From Enterococcus ratti (GTDB lineage: Bacteria > Bacillota > Bacilli > Lactobacillales > Enterococcaceae), in contig NZ_JXLB01000007.1 of NCBI RefSeq assembly GCF_001886195.1, positions 61,589-125,588 of the forward strand: a stretch of 64,000 nt of DNA, read 5' to 3'. The first letter of the stretch is position 1; each line of letters begins with the position of its first letter. Made by a program: the position numbers and the translations under genes. Below are positions 44,406 to 52,902 of the stretch, one piece after another. The notes beneath the pieces are model-generated. The model worked only from the letters and a program-made list of their open reading frames with translations. It did no database searches and was not told the DNA's origin.

Positions 44406-45140
44406 TTAAAGTTGATCAATATACGTAAGTAGTTTTTTTATGCTACTGGCACTTAGCAGCAACGTATCATCATTTTTAAAAATAACTTCTAAGGTTTGCT
44501 TGTTCACTTCTTTAATATTATATGGATTGATCGAAAAACTTTTTAAAGCATTGAAGTATTTGTAAGGTTCGAACAGCTGCTTCACATGTTTCATTTTATC
44601 TTGAATAATAAAATTTTCAGAAATTCCGAAAAACTCTAATGAAGAGCGAAACCCTTTAACCGTCACAATATAATTAATTTCGTCTGGATGAATGAAGTAG
44701 ACTTTCAACGATCCTTTTAACTCAATGATCACATCAGTATCATCTTGCTTTTTTAACTTAGTAGTAATTAGTTTTTCTAACTTTGTAAATACAGTCTTCA
44801 TTTCATTTTTTGACAAGTATAAGTCAGGACGTATGTGTTGATTAATGATTTCTAAACCTTTAGAAGTGTCATTTGACAAAAAAATAATACAGCATTCAGG
44901 ATTGATTTCACGTATCTTCTTTGCAAAGTCAATTCCTGAATGAAATGTTTGCAGATCAATGTCAATTAAAAAAATATCGGCTGCTGAAAAAGGAAACGAC
45001 GCTAAGTTTTTATAGATTTGTTCTAATTGATTGATCGGAAAAACTTCAACGGGAATGGAACGTAAATTACTATAATTCATTCGTTCATTTAAAAACAGTT
45101 GTTGATGAAAAAGATTATCCTCAATGTAATAAATCTTCAT
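44406..45140 (-). CDS. LytTR-family response regulator
   Basis: AgrA-like regulator of 244 residues. The receiver domain (1-125) has the phospho-acceptor Asp60 in FLIDIDLQ and a conserved Lys in YLSKNE. The C-terminal LytTR DNA-binding domain (about 140-244) includes INYIVTVKGFRSSLEFF and FNALKSFSINPYNI. It converges with the kinase gene instead of following it, which is unusual for this pair type. Its targets may include the WxL operon. Confidence 0.9.
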   Translation of the reverse strand: MKIYYIEDNLFHQQLFLNERMNYSNLRSIPVEVFPINQLEQIYKNLASFPFSAADIFLIDIDLQTFHSGIDFAKKIREINPECCIIFLSNDTSKGLEIINQHIRPDLYLSKNEMKTVFTKLEKLITTKLKKQDDTDVIIELKGSLKVYFIHPDEINYIVTVKGFRSSLEFFGISENFIIQDKMKHVKQLFEPYKYFNALKSFSINPYNIKEVNKQTLEVIFKNDDTLLLSASSIKKLLTYIDQL

Positions 45141-45611
45141 AAGTTTACGCTCCCTTATAAGGTTTATTTCCTTCTAAGTATAACAGATATTATTAGAAAA
45201 GTTATTAAACCTTTGCTTTTTTAAAGGGAAAATTCAAATTTTAAGTGTCTATTAGAAAGAATATTTAAAGAATGAATAGCGAGGCTAAGGGTGAATAATA
45301 ACAATTAAAATACAGTTGGCTAATAAAGTAAGAACTAGAGGAAAAAGAATCTATAATTATTTAAATAGTTGAAAATCAATGTAAAAATATGAAGGGTTAT
45401 AGGAAAATTTTTTCATAGTAAACAACTTGCGTATAAGAAACGAAAAAGTCGACTAGAGTTGGAGTATTTTTGCCTCCTTTTTTCAAGGAAACGATTTCTA
45501 GTGGAAGGAAAACGTTAAGCTAATTCGCTGTAACCTATCATGAAATTCATATGCAATTTTTCTTTAGACACTACGAATCATAAATAATTTTTTACTTTAT
45601 AAACAAGTTAT
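45141..45611. other. Intergenic region without recognised genes
   Basis: Searched for a signal-peptide precursor gene for the kinase; none was found. It contains AT-rich text only. Confidence 0.5.
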
Positions 45612-45649
45612 GCAATAAGCCGTTCCTTTTAGCAGAAACGACTTATTGC
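45612..45649 (-). terminator. Hairpin downstream of the small membrane gene
   Basis: GCAATAAG...CTTATTGC with an inner GTT/AAC pairing; weak U-tail on the minus strand. Confidence 0.5.
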
Positions 45650-45690
45650 TGTTTATTTGGTAGAAAAATACTGTTGTATAAAGATGTATT

Positions 45691-45945
45691 CTATCTTTTT
45701 TTAGTAATTAAGAAAACGGCAAACAAATAGAAAATGCTAGAAATAATCAATCCTTTAAGATAATCTTTAAATAATTCAGCAGGTTGTGCGTAGGAATACT
45801 CAATAATTTTGACGATAAAATAAAGAGAAGGAAAAGAGGAGACAAGTAATAAAAGATCAAATTTATTCCATTTAGTGAAAAAAAACATAAAAAGAATGAT
45901 ACCAATAAAAGGGACCCAAAATAATAGCTTGCTTAACGTAACCAT
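45691..45945 (-). CDS. Small three-helix membrane protein, 84 aa (paralogue A)
   Basis: It starts MVTLSKLLFWVPFIG with hydrophobic segments at about 5-24, 33-52 and 64-80. The ATG at 45945 follows GAGAGGTGAAC. It is the same length as, and recognisably similar to, the protein at 48576-48830: both have M-x-TLS-x-L at the start, a W-K near residue 29, a Y-x-x-P-x-x-LF segment near 55, and a basic end. The family is unknown. Confidence 0.7.
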   Translation of the reverse strand: MVTLSKLLFWVPFIGIILFMFFFTKWNKFDLLLLVSSFPSLYFIVKIIEYSYAQPAELFKDYLKGLIISSIFYLFAVFLITKKR

Positions 45946-46213
45946 ATGTTCACCTCTCATGCCTCTAGGTCAATAATAGCATGTTCTTAAAAGGGAACAA
46001 AGAAATTTGAATCCAATAAGAAATGTATAGCAATTTGCAATACTGACTAGAAATGACCACAAACGAAAAAGCAAATCTTAGACGTAGAATTTTATTCATG
46101 GGATAATAGTTCTAACACAAGTAAACAAAGAAAAAGAGAAGAAATTACGGGACCATCTATTGTGAATCATGTAAATTAATTAAAAAAATGATGTAACTAT
46201 AGAGGAGGAAAAA

Positions 46214-47005
46214 ATGAAAAAAATCAAATACGTTGTTTTATTGGTCTTAGGTATCTTATCACTTACTTTTCATGCGGTGACAATTGAATCATCGCCAACT
46301 AGTCTCTCCTTCACTGTTGAAAATAATCGAGTAGTCTACGATGTTGCTGCCAAAACTGTTACCATTCCAGTCAAAGTCAATCAAAATCTATCAACCGATC
46401 AATTGAAAGTGATGTTAACATACGGTTGGGATGGACATGGGAGCGCAAACACTGTAATTGGTGAAAACGTGCTACCCAATGTTCAGTGGCAATCTGGCGT
46501 GGAGTATTTCCTTATCATTTATAGTGAGATGTCCATTGATGAAATGAAAAGTAAAAATAAATTAGATTTAGTCTTTTATTATAACGGTGAAACAAGTGTT
46601 ACTGAAAATTTAAGACCTGTACAATGGACTATCCGATCGAAAGATAACGATGATAGTAGCAGCGGAAGTATAGACAGCAGCAGTAGTGACAGCGACGAAA
46701 ATAGTGATAGCAACAGTGGAAGTATAGACAGCAGTAGTAGTGACAGCGACGAAAGTAGTGATAGCAGCAGTGGAAGTATAGACAGCAGCAGTAGTGACAG
46801 CCATGGAAGTAATACTAGCAACGTAGATATTAGAAATGGAAATGGGACTAATCATAGCGCTGCTAGACGCCGAGCCTCAAATAGCCTGATCAATGATTTC
46901 AAAAAAACTAGCAGAAGTAGCCAAGATGTTTTACCAAAGACAAATAGTGAAGATCAGAAAATCATTGGCATACTAAGCGCTGTTTATCTGAAATACAATC
47001 AATAA
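46214..47005 (+). CDS. Serine-aspartate repeat surface protein with a lost anchor
   Basis: A secreted protein of 263 residues: a signal peptide (1-21), a domain of about 120 residues (VENNRVVYDVAAKTVTIPV), a Ser/Asp repeat stalk, and the sorting motif LPKTN near residue 240. After the motif only 19 mostly polar residues remain (SEDQKIIGILSAVYLKYNQ), without the membrane helix and basic tail that sortase substrates need. It is probably released instead of wall-anchored. AGAGGAGG precedes the ATG. Confidence 0.75.
   Translation: MKKIKYVVLLVLGILSLTFHAVTIESSPTSLSFTVENNRVVYDVAAKTVTIPVKVNQNLSTDQLKVMLTYGWDGHGSANTVIGENVLPNVQWQSGVEYFLIIYSEMSIDEMKSKNKLDLVFYYNGETSVTENLRPVQWTIRSKDNDDSSSGSIDSSSSDSDENSDSNSGSIDSSSSDSDESSDSSSGSIDSSSSDSHGSNTSNVDIRNGNGTNHSAARRRASNSLINDFKKTSRSSQDVLPKTNSEDQKIIGILSAVYLKYNQ
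46661..46802 (+). repeat. Tandem 54-bp repeats in the Ser-Asp stalk
   Basis: Units start at 46661, 46715 and 46769 (last partial), each encoding SGSIDSSSSDSDExSDS-type text of 18 residues. The unit copies differ by only a few bases, so copy number may change by slippage. Confidence 0.8.
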
Positions 47006-47062
47006 GTTAGAATCAATGAAAAAAGAAGAGTGTGGACTGTCGAGTTGAACAAGAGAAAAATT

Positions 47063-47099
47063 AAAAAGCACCTGCCATGAAATGATCAGGTGCTTTTTA
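47063..47099 (+). terminator. Terminator
   Basis: AAAAAGCACCTG pairs with CAGGTGCTTTTT around a 12-base loop. Confidence 0.88.
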
Positions 47100-47140
47100 A
47101 AGTGAGTTAGAACTGCAAGCGTTCATTGAGATTTTCACTC

Positions 47141-47290
47141 CTATGCGGATTTTTTCAATTCTTGCACTGCTTGTTCGATCGTTACACCAGTGGCTACACG
47201 AGTAGAATCTGTTTTGTCAAATACCACAAACAAATTTAAGTCGGTATTTAGTGTGACGCGATATTGTAAGTCTTTGTTATCGAATGTCAT
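47141..47290 (-). CDS. Small conserved hypothetical protein, 49 aa
   Basis: It starts MTFDNKDLQYRVTLNTDLNL and ends with a helix (TIEQAVQELKKSA). It is a soluble beta-beta-alpha-like protein. AAAGGAGA lies at proper distance from the ATG at 47290; another in-frame ATG six bases upstream is too close. I recall no function. Confidence 0.65.
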   Translation of the reverse strand: MTFDNKDLQYRVTLNTDLNLFVVFDKTDSTRVATGVTIEQAVQELKKSA

Positions 47291-47437
47291 GTTCATTCTC
47301 CTTTCTTAAAATCTTACGAAAGGCAACTACACGTTGATAACGAAATTCCATTTTTATTGTAACATATAAAAATGGAATTGCCAATAAAGGAGGGTAAAAA
47401 ATATTTCTTGATCTTTTTGAAAAAAGAAGTGAATCTC

Positions 47438-47466
47438 TTGCATAATGAATCTGAGTGTGCTATATT
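47438..47466 (+). promoter_or_regulatory. Cold-shock gene promoter
   Basis: TTGCAT, 17-base spacer, TGC-TATATT. It gives a 5' leader of about 115 bases, typical of cold-shock mRNAs. Confidence 0.75.
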
Positions 47467-47588
47467 ATTGAGGTAATCTATTTTGAAGTGTAATTTGAGC
47501 TGACTGTTTAACTATCGACTCCTTTTGCCTATCAATAATTTATTGCAATAAAATCGTACGTTGATACGTATTAGGAGGAAATATATAT

Positions 47589-47789
47589 ATGAATAATGGT
47601 ACAGTAAAATGGTTTAATGCAGATAAAGGATTTGGTTTTATCACAGGTGAAGACGGCAATGATGTTTTTGCACATTTCTCTGCAATTCAAGGGGAAGGCT
47701 TCAAAACGTTAGATGAAGGTCAATCCGTGACGTTTGATGTTGAAGACGGTCAACGTGGTCCTCAGGCAGTTAACATTTTTAAAGCATAG
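47589..47789 (+). CDS. Cold-shock protein (CspA family)
   Basis: A single OB-fold RNA chaperone of 66 residues. RNP1 (KGFGFIT) and RNP2 (DVFAHFS) are intact. It melts RNA structures at low temperature and often acts in general physiology. The long untranslated leader suggests post-transcriptional control. TTAGGAGG precedes the ATG, and a terminator follows. Confidence 0.97.
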   Translation: MNNGTVKWFNADKGFGFITGEDGNDVFAHFSAIQGEGFKTLDEGQSVTFDVEDGQRGPQAVNIFKA

Positions 47790-47802
47790 TAATAATATAA
47801 AT

Positions 47803-47841
47803 AAAACTACTCTTTTTAATCTTAGAAAGAGTAGTTTTTTG
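47803..47841 (+). terminator. Terminator of the cold-shock gene
   Basis: AAACTACTCTTT pairs with AAAGAGTAGTTT, followed by T. Confidence 0.88.
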
Positions 47842-47889
47842 TGTTTGCTATATTTTTGATAAGAGATTCAACTAGGGAAGGAACACCTG

Positions 47890-48261
47890 CTAGTTGATCA
47901 TCAACTGAATGCCTTTTTGTTTTAGATTTGTTAAACAAATCATTAGATACGTTTCATTGTGTTCGGGATAAATCGGTGTTGTTAACTTTATAGGAAATAA
48001 AAAGGAATAAGCAGCACAAGCTTTTCCTCGATATTCAGGAACATCCCAATCGTTAGCAGGTGCATAGTGGCGACGGCGCATTTCCTTTAGAACGAGTTGA
48101 TGGTATTGATAGAGTTTATAAGGGGAATACTGAAACACATAGTCAACCGTTACATGTTTTTTTCCCCAGCCATTTCCTCGTAACGCACAGCATTCTCTGT
48201 GTTGGCCTAGCAACTGTTGTCTCGGAAGTAAGGAAATTAATTCCTCATGCCATAAACGCAT
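47890..48261 (-). CDS. Pyrimidine dimer DNA glycosylase-like protein (Pyr_excise, TIGR02328 type)
   Basis: A 123-residue protein beginning MRLWHEELISLLPRQQLLGQ, with HRECCALRGNGWG near 20-33. This fits a conserved bacterial family related to phage T4 endonuclease V, which cuts at UV dimers. Whether this member has glycosylase activity is not established. It is the last gene of a three-gene minus operon with an Xre regulator and a small membrane protein. Confidence 0.75.
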   Translation of the reverse strand: MRLWHEELISLLPRQQLLGQHRECCALRGNGWGKKHVTVDYVFQYSPYKLYQYHQLVLKEMRRRHYAPANDWDVPEYRGKACAAYSFLFPIKLTTPIYPEHNETYLMICLTNLKQKGIQLMIN

Positions 48262-48263
48262 GT

Positions 48264-48539
48264 TTATTCCTCGCTTTCCTTTTTGTAAAATCGCTCACTT
48301 ATACGTTCTGGTTTTTCTGATCGACCAATTAGATAATCTACAGAAACGTTATAAAGATCCGCAATGAAAATTAGCTCCAACACACTCGGGCACTGATCAC
48401 CTTTTTCATATTGTTCGTATTGCTCAAGAGGAATCGTTGTTTGTTCTGCCGTTTCTGGTACCGATAGCTGGTACTTTTTTCTTAAAAAATCTAATCTGCA
48501 ACGTAAAGTGTCTAATAAAATCGCTTCTTCAATACTCAT
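48264..48539 (-). CDS. Xre-family helix-turn-helix regulator
   Basis: 91 residues. An HTH domain spans about 12-70 (LDFLRKKYQLSVPETAEQTT, YEKGDQCPSVLELIFIADLY, then VSVDYLIGR). The ATG at 48539 is preferred over 48560 because AAAGGAG precedes it. It is cotranscribed with the membrane gene upstream and the glycosylase-like gene downstream, and may regulate this operon. Confidence 0.85.
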   Translation of the reverse strand: MSIEEAILLDTLRCRLDFLRKKYQLSVPETAEQTTIPLEQYEQYEKGDQCPSVLELIFIADLYNVSVDYLIGRSEKPERISERFYKKESEE

Positions 48540-48575
48540 GAACAAGCTCCTTTCTTTCATAAATAATACGATCAG

Positions 48576-48830
48576 CTACTTTTTTTTATTTAAATAAATC
48601 AAATACGCAATTGGGAAAAACAAAGAGAAAACTAATCCAATTAATGCTGCGATAAACAATTGATCGGGTTCAAAATACTGATAATTCAAAATTTTATATA
48701 AAAAAAAACAGGCAGGTAAACAGAGTGCTGCTAAGTAAACACGTTCTTTCTTCCATTTTATTAAATAACAAATAATAGGAATCAGAATAAGTGCAGGAAT
48801 CAGAATAATCAATCGGCTTAATGTTATCAC
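48576..48830 (-). CDS. Small three-helix membrane protein, 84 aa (paralogue B)
   Basis: It starts MITLSRLIILIPALIL and ends LIYLNKKK, with hydrophobic segments near 5-24, 32-50 and 60-78. It is a paralogue of the 45691-45945 protein. A GGAGGCAATCC ribosome-binding site precedes it. The conserved size and pattern suggest a real, uncharacterised family. Confidence 0.7.
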   Translation of the reverse strand: MITLSRLIILIPALILIPIICYLIKWKKERVYLAALCLPACFFLYKILNYQYFEPDQLFIAALIGLVFSLFFPIAYLIYLNKKK

Positions 48831-49148
48831 AGGATTGCCTCCTTCTTCATTTTTGTTTAAACATAGTTAAATCTGTCGTTTGAAAGAGACATGTAAGTCA
48901 AGAAGAGAAATGATCCCATGATCTTCCAATCCTAAATTAATAATCTTTAAATCAAAGATAACATGTTAGCTGGCGCAGAACAAATGATACGCCGTTTAAT
49001 AAATAAACAGCAGGCGCTTGTTAAGAAATGAATAATGGTAAGTTTCTGCAATACAAGGTACGTTTTTTATCCTGCGGATACAAAGAAGTAGTAAGAGGTA
49101 CCTATAGAAGACAAATATAAGACAAAGTTCATTTTGTATAAAAGTGTA
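48831..49148. other. Intergenic region
   Basis: No firm gene. A 22-codon reading at 48965-49033 (MLAGAEQMIRRLINKQQALV) has no ribosome-binding site. The right end holds the tRNA promoter. Confidence 0.5.
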
Positions 49149-49177
49149 TTGCTTCCACTTAACTGCCATGCTATAAT
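49149..49177 (+). promoter_or_regulatory. tRNA promoter
   Basis: TTGCTT, 17-base spacer, TGC-TATAAT, 31 bases before the tRNA. Confidence 0.8.
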
Positions 49178-49208
49178 AAAAAAAGGTTATTTTAAGTAAT
49201 GAAAGATT

Positions 49209-49282
49209 GTACCCTTAGCTCAGTTGGTTAGAGCTGACGGCTCATAACCGTCCGGTCGTAGGTTCGAGTCCTACAGGGTACA
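49209..49282 (+). tRNA. tRNA with CAU anticodon (elongator Met or Ile2)
   Basis: Acceptor stem GTACCCT/AGGGTAC, D-arm GCTC...GAGC, anticodon stem GACGG-CTCATAA-CCGTC, T-arm GTAGG-TTCGAGT-CCTAC. The CCA end is not encoded. The anticodon CAT fits elongator tRNA-Met or tRNA-Ile2, whose C34 is modified to lysidine; the sequence by eye does not decide between them. Confidence 0.93.
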
Positions 49283-49438
49283 TTAAGAAAAAACATCCCA
49301 ATAATAAGCAAAATTATGTGATTGTTTGTTAATCTAGCTGGCATATTTTTGAAAATCAGTAGTTTTTCCTCTACATTCATAAAAGAGAAAGAATTTAATA
49401 GACGCTGTAAACACATGCCAAAAATGAAAATCGAAAAA

Positions 49439-49477
49439 ACGTAAACCAAAGCACGGGGCTGGTTTACGTTTTTTTTT
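49439..49477. terminator. Terminator
   Basis: AACGTAAACC pairs with GGTTTACGTT, with T-runs on both strands. On the minus strand it ends the isochorismatase-HAD operon. Confidence 0.85.
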
Positions 49478-49967
49478 ACTTCACCTGAATATTAAAATCT
49501 TTAAGCAAATCAAGTGCTTGTCTTCCATGTTTATTTTCAGAAACACAGGTTGAATTAACGAAAAAATTAGCTTCTGGAAAGACACTTTGTAAAGCAATGG
49601 TATTGGCCAGCACACAAAGATTAGTTTCGATTCCAGCAACTTCAATCTGTTTTTTTTCTTCTCGTCGAGTCAAAACGGATTGTTTGATTTCAAGTAATGC
49701 TTCTGGCGGCATGGTAAAGTAGTATTTTTTTACAACTTTTTCATTTTCTTGAGGAGATACAGCAGGAATAATTTGTAAATCTTCCTTTTCTTCATCTTGA
49801 TCTTTTCGTTGAATGGGAATATCTCTTGTAAAAAGAATATATTCTTGCTTTTTTCTTGCGTTTATTAAACGTTTTTGGATCTGATCAATAAGTTTTTTTG
49901 CATCAGGAACGTAATATTTGCTTGTAGGATCAAGAATATGATTTTGCATGTCCACAATCACCAACAT
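49476..49967 (-). CDS. Isochorismatase-family cysteine hydrolase (nicotinamidase-like)
   Basis: 163 residues. The catalytic Asp is in LVIVDMQNH (near residue 6), a Lys sits in KKYYF, and the catalytic Cys is in ETNLCVLA near 115. Family members hydrolyse nicotinamide or related amides. The metal-binding text differs from classical PncA, so the substrate is uncertain. The ATG at 49967 follows AAAAGGAGG. It is cotranscribed with the HAD gene. Confidence 0.85.
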   Translation of the reverse strand: MLVIVDMQNHILDPTSKYYVPDAKKLIDQIQKRLINARKKQEYILFTRDIPIQRKDQDEEKEDLQIIPAVSPQENEKVVKKYYFTMPPEALLEIKQSVLTRREEKKQIEVAGIETNLCVLANTIALQSVFPEANFFVNSTCVSENKHGRQALDLLKDFNIQVK

Positions 49968-49984
49968 TTTTATTGCCTCCTTTT

Positions 49985-50797
49985 TCATCCACAATAACTA
50001 TTAATAATTGCGGCCACCCCTGCTTCTTCATTGGTTTTTGTTACTTTATCTGCAAGAAATTTGACTTGTTCTTGTGCATTGCCCATGGCAATGCTGGTGC
50101 CGCTAACTTTTAACATCGCCAGATCATTTTCTTGATCACCAAATGCGACGATTTCATGAGGTTCTATTTTTAAATGATCTGCTAAAAACAGTAGCGAGTG
50201 GGCTTTGGTGACATCTTTTGGCGTGATTTCTAAAAAGTGCGGATCAGAAAAGACAGAATCAATTCCCGCTTTTTTTAAATCTTGTTGCAATTTTTTTAGT
50301 TTTTTTTCTTCTTTGTCTGTTAAAGCTAATTTTAAATAACTTAAGGAAGGATCTTCTAATAATTTTACAACTTCATCAAATGTTTGATGCTGCAAGTTGA
50401 AGTGTTGATAATAAGGATCGTCTTTGACTAAATTCGCTTCATCAAATGTCAGTTGATCGTCTTGTGTTTCACGACTAGCAATAATTGAAATTTTAGCTTT
50501 TTGAGCTAAGAAAAATGCGCGTTTTAGCGTAGAAATTTCAATGCTAGCTCGTTTTAATACATGAGCAATTGCGCCTTTTTTCATTTCTGCGACAAAAGAA
50601 CCATTAGAAGAAATCAAATAGCCGTCGATTCCTAATTCTTCAAACACTTCTTTGGCAGAGATGCTATTTCTGCCAGTCGCAATCGTGACAACTCCTCCTT
50701 GTTTAGAAAAGTTTTGAAGTGCTTCAATATTTTGTTGAGGGATATTTCCCCTTCGATCAAGTAATGTCCCATCAAGATCAATTGCCGCTAATTTCAT
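49985..50797 (-). CDS. HAD-superfamily Cof-type phosphatase
   Basis: Sugar-phosphate or nucleotide phosphatase of 270 residues. The nucleophile motif DLDGTLLD is at residues 7-14, a Lys lies near 190, and the final motif FGDQENDLAML is near 218. The C2-type cap spans about 80-180. The specific substrate cannot be told from sequence. Confidence 0.93.
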   Translation of the reverse strand: MKLAAIDLDGTLLDRRGNIPQQNIEALQNFSKQGGVVTIATGRNSISAKEVFEELGIDGYLISSNGSFVAEMKKGAIAHVLKRASIEISTLKRAFFLAQKAKISIIASRETQDDQLTFDEANLVKDDPYYQHFNLQHQTFDEVVKLLEDPSLSYLKLALTDKEEKKLKKLQQDLKKAGIDSVFSDPHFLEITPKDVTKAHSLLFLADHLKIEPHEIVAFGDQENDLAMLKVSGTSIAMGNAQEQVKFLADKVTKTNEEAGVAAIINSYCG

Positions 50798-51112
50798 ATT
50801 TTTCGCTCCTTTTGTGTTTGCTTACTCTAAGATTAAATGAGAATTTCATAAAATAAAAATAAAATGCTTGCTGTGCTTTTGATTTTTTTAAAATATTCTC
50901 ATTTTAAATCACCATATATAAGTAGTTTTTCATTTTATAAAATGAATAAAGAATCAGAAAACAGTCGAAGAATATATTTTTAATCCGGTAATAAGCGAGT
51001 ATTTTTATGAAAAATTCAGTAAATACGAAGCATATCTTTTGCATTAAATTTTAATGAGGAATATTCTGGATATAGAAAGGTTAGAAAAAGATTAAAAAAA
51101 GGAGTGATTTTA
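50798..51112. other. Divergent intergenic region
   Basis: It holds promoters for the HAD operon (left) and the glycosyltransferase operon (right). No gene seen. Confidence 0.6.
51039..51067 (+). promoter_or_regulatory. Glycosyltransferase operon promoter
   Basis: TTGCAT, 17-base spacer, TATTCT. Confidence 0.55.
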
Positions 51113-51970
51113 ATGGAGACGAATTCTCGCATCGTTCCAGTTGTAACTGCTTCAGATGAAAATTACGCTCCTTACTTAAGCGTGATGATCGCCACTGTTT
51201 TAGAAAATGTTAATCAATCAAAACATATCTATTTTTATGTCATTGATGATGGAATTTCTGAATATAGCAAAGAAGGATTAAGACAAACCGTCAAAAACTA
51301 TCCCGTGAAGGCAAGTATTCAATTCTTAACTGTCGATAAAAATATTTATGAAGATTTTCTAGTAAGTGACCATATTACGACAACCGCCTACTTAAGAATT
51401 TCTTTACCTAAACTCTTAATGAAATACAACTATAAAAAAGTGCTTTATCTAGATTCAGATATTTTAGTCATGGATGACATTGTCAAATTATATGAACAGC
51501 CATTAAATCATCAAACCATCGGCGCCATCATTGATCCCGGGCAAGCGAAAGCATTGAAACGTTTAGGAATTGATTCGAACGCGTATTACTTCAATTCTGG
51601 TGTAATGGTCATCGATATCCAACAATGGAATCAAAAGCAAATTACTGAAAAAACGATTCGCTATTTAAAAGAAAACGGGCAGCGGATCATCTATCACGAT
51701 CAAGATGCGTTAAATGCCGTTCTTTATGAAGACTGGAAACAACTAGAGCCCAAATGGAACATGCAAACGTCACTGATTTTTGAACGGCACCCAGCACCAG
51801 ATGCTACGTATGAAAAATTGTATCAAGCTGGAAACGACGCCCCATCAATCATCCATTTTACTGGACACGATAAACCATGGAACACACTAAAAAATCATCC
51901 GTATACGAATGCATACCTAAAAAAATTAGCACATAGCGTGTTAAAGAAAGTAGGAGAGGTAAATGAATAG
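51113..51970 (+). CDS. Glycosyltransferase family 8 protein
   Basis: 285 residues, GT8 fold. PVVTASDENYAPYLSVMI is the nucleotide-sugar start, LYLDSDILVMDD near 110 is the metal-binding DxD, and HFTGHDKPW near 265 is the family's closing motif. It probably adds glucose or galactose from a UDP-sugar to a cell-wall polymer or surface glycan. The ATG at 51113 follows AAAGGAG. It overlaps its paralogue downstream by eight bases. Confidence 0.93.
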   Translation: METNSRIVPVVTASDENYAPYLSVMIATVLENVNQSKHIYFYVIDDGISEYSKEGLRQTVKNYPVKASIQFLTVDKNIYEDFLVSDHITTTAYLRISLPKLLMKYNYKKVLYLDSDILVMDDIVKLYEQPLNHQTIGAIIDPGQAKALKRLGIDSNAYYFNSGVMVIDIQQWNQKQITEKTIRYLKENGQRIIYHDQDALNAVLYEDWKQLEPKWNMQTSLIFERHPAPDATYEKLYQAGNDAPSIIHFTGHDKPWNTLKNHPYTNAYLKKLAHSVLKKVGEVNE

Positions 51971-52868
51971 AAGAAAAGAAATTGCCATCGTTTCAAGTTG
52001 TAATACCAAATTTGTGCCTCATCTAGCGGCGCTGTTTGTTTCAGTTTTAGAAAACAGTGATCCCAAAGTGTTTGTTCACTTTTACGTTATTGACGACAAC
52101 ATTGATTTTGAAAGTAAACAATTGTTACGTTTTTCCGTAAAAAATTCACGAATGAACACCGATGTAGAATTTTTAAAGATCAATAAGAAGTTTTTTGAAA
52201 AAGTAGTAACGAGTGATCGCATTCCTGAGACGGCCTATTACCGAATTGCAATTCCTGAACTATTTAGAGGAAGAAATGTTGAACGACTTTTGTACATGGA
52301 TTGTGACATGATCGCCGTAAAAGATGTAACGGCTTTGTGGCAGCTTGAATTTGGCGGAAACATTTTAGCAGCTGTTGAAGATGCTGGTTTCCATCAACGC
52401 TTAGAAAAAATGGCCATCCCCGTTCAATCAACGCGTTACTTCAATTCAGGATTGATGCTCATTAATGTAAAAAAATGGTTAGACCAAGACATTACGAAAA
52501 AAGTCTTGACATTTATTGAAGAAAACCCTGAAAAATTACGTTTTCACGATCAAGATGCGCTAAATGCTATCTTACACGATCGTTGGCTTTCCTTGCATCC
52601 AAAATGGAATGCGCAAGGTTACATCATGGCAAAAGCAAAACAACACCCAACTATACAAGGCGAAAAAGAATATGAAGAAACTCGCAAAGATCCTGCCATC
52701 CTCCATTTCTCCGGACACGTGAAACCATGGAGCAACGAGTTTCGAGAACCAACGAAAAAATATTACGACCAATATGCAAGCATGACTGCTTTTCGTTGTG
52801 TGGCAAATTTCCCCAAATATCCGCTTTATGCACGAATCAATCGCAACACAGAATATACTACTCACTAG
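51963..52868 (+). CDS. Glycosyltransferase family 8 protein
   Basis: 301 residues, paralogous to the upstream gene. The DxD motif appears as LYMDCDMIAVKD, and HFSGHVKPW is near 260. The C-terminal 40 residues are basic and aromatic, which may place it at the membrane. The pair probably acts in sequence on the same surface glycan. GTAGGAGAGG precedes the ATG. Confidence 0.93.
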   Translation: MNRRKEIAIVSSCNTKFVPHLAALFVSVLENSDPKVFVHFYVIDDNIDFESKQLLRFSVKNSRMNTDVEFLKINKKFFEKVVTSDRIPETAYYRIAIPELFRGRNVERLLYMDCDMIAVKDVTALWQLEFGGNILAAVEDAGFHQRLEKMAIPVQSTRYFNSGLMLINVKKWLDQDITKKVLTFIEENPEKLRFHDQDALNAILHDRWLSLHPKWNAQGYIMAKAKQHPTIQGEKEYEETRKDPAILHFSGHVKPWSNEFREPTKKYYDQYASMTAFRCVANFPKYPLYARINRNTEYTTH

Positions 52869-52902
52869 AAAGAACTTAAACAATTGGAAGGAGACTACTT
52901 AT

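Noticed and set aside
46579..46855. Leu-rich and Val/Thr-rich minus-strand readings opposite the Ser-Asp repeats
   Set aside because: They are produced by the repeated AGC/GAC codons of the real gene read on the other strand.
48965..49033. A 22-codon reading MLAGAEQMIRRLINKQQALV
   Set aside because: No ribosome-binding site and no context; too short to support.
49228..49449. A 73-codon minus-strand reading ending PCRTRTYDRTVMSRQL
   Set aside because: Its C-terminal part is the antisense of the tRNA at 49209-49282. This is a known false-gene pattern and it has no ribosome-binding site support.
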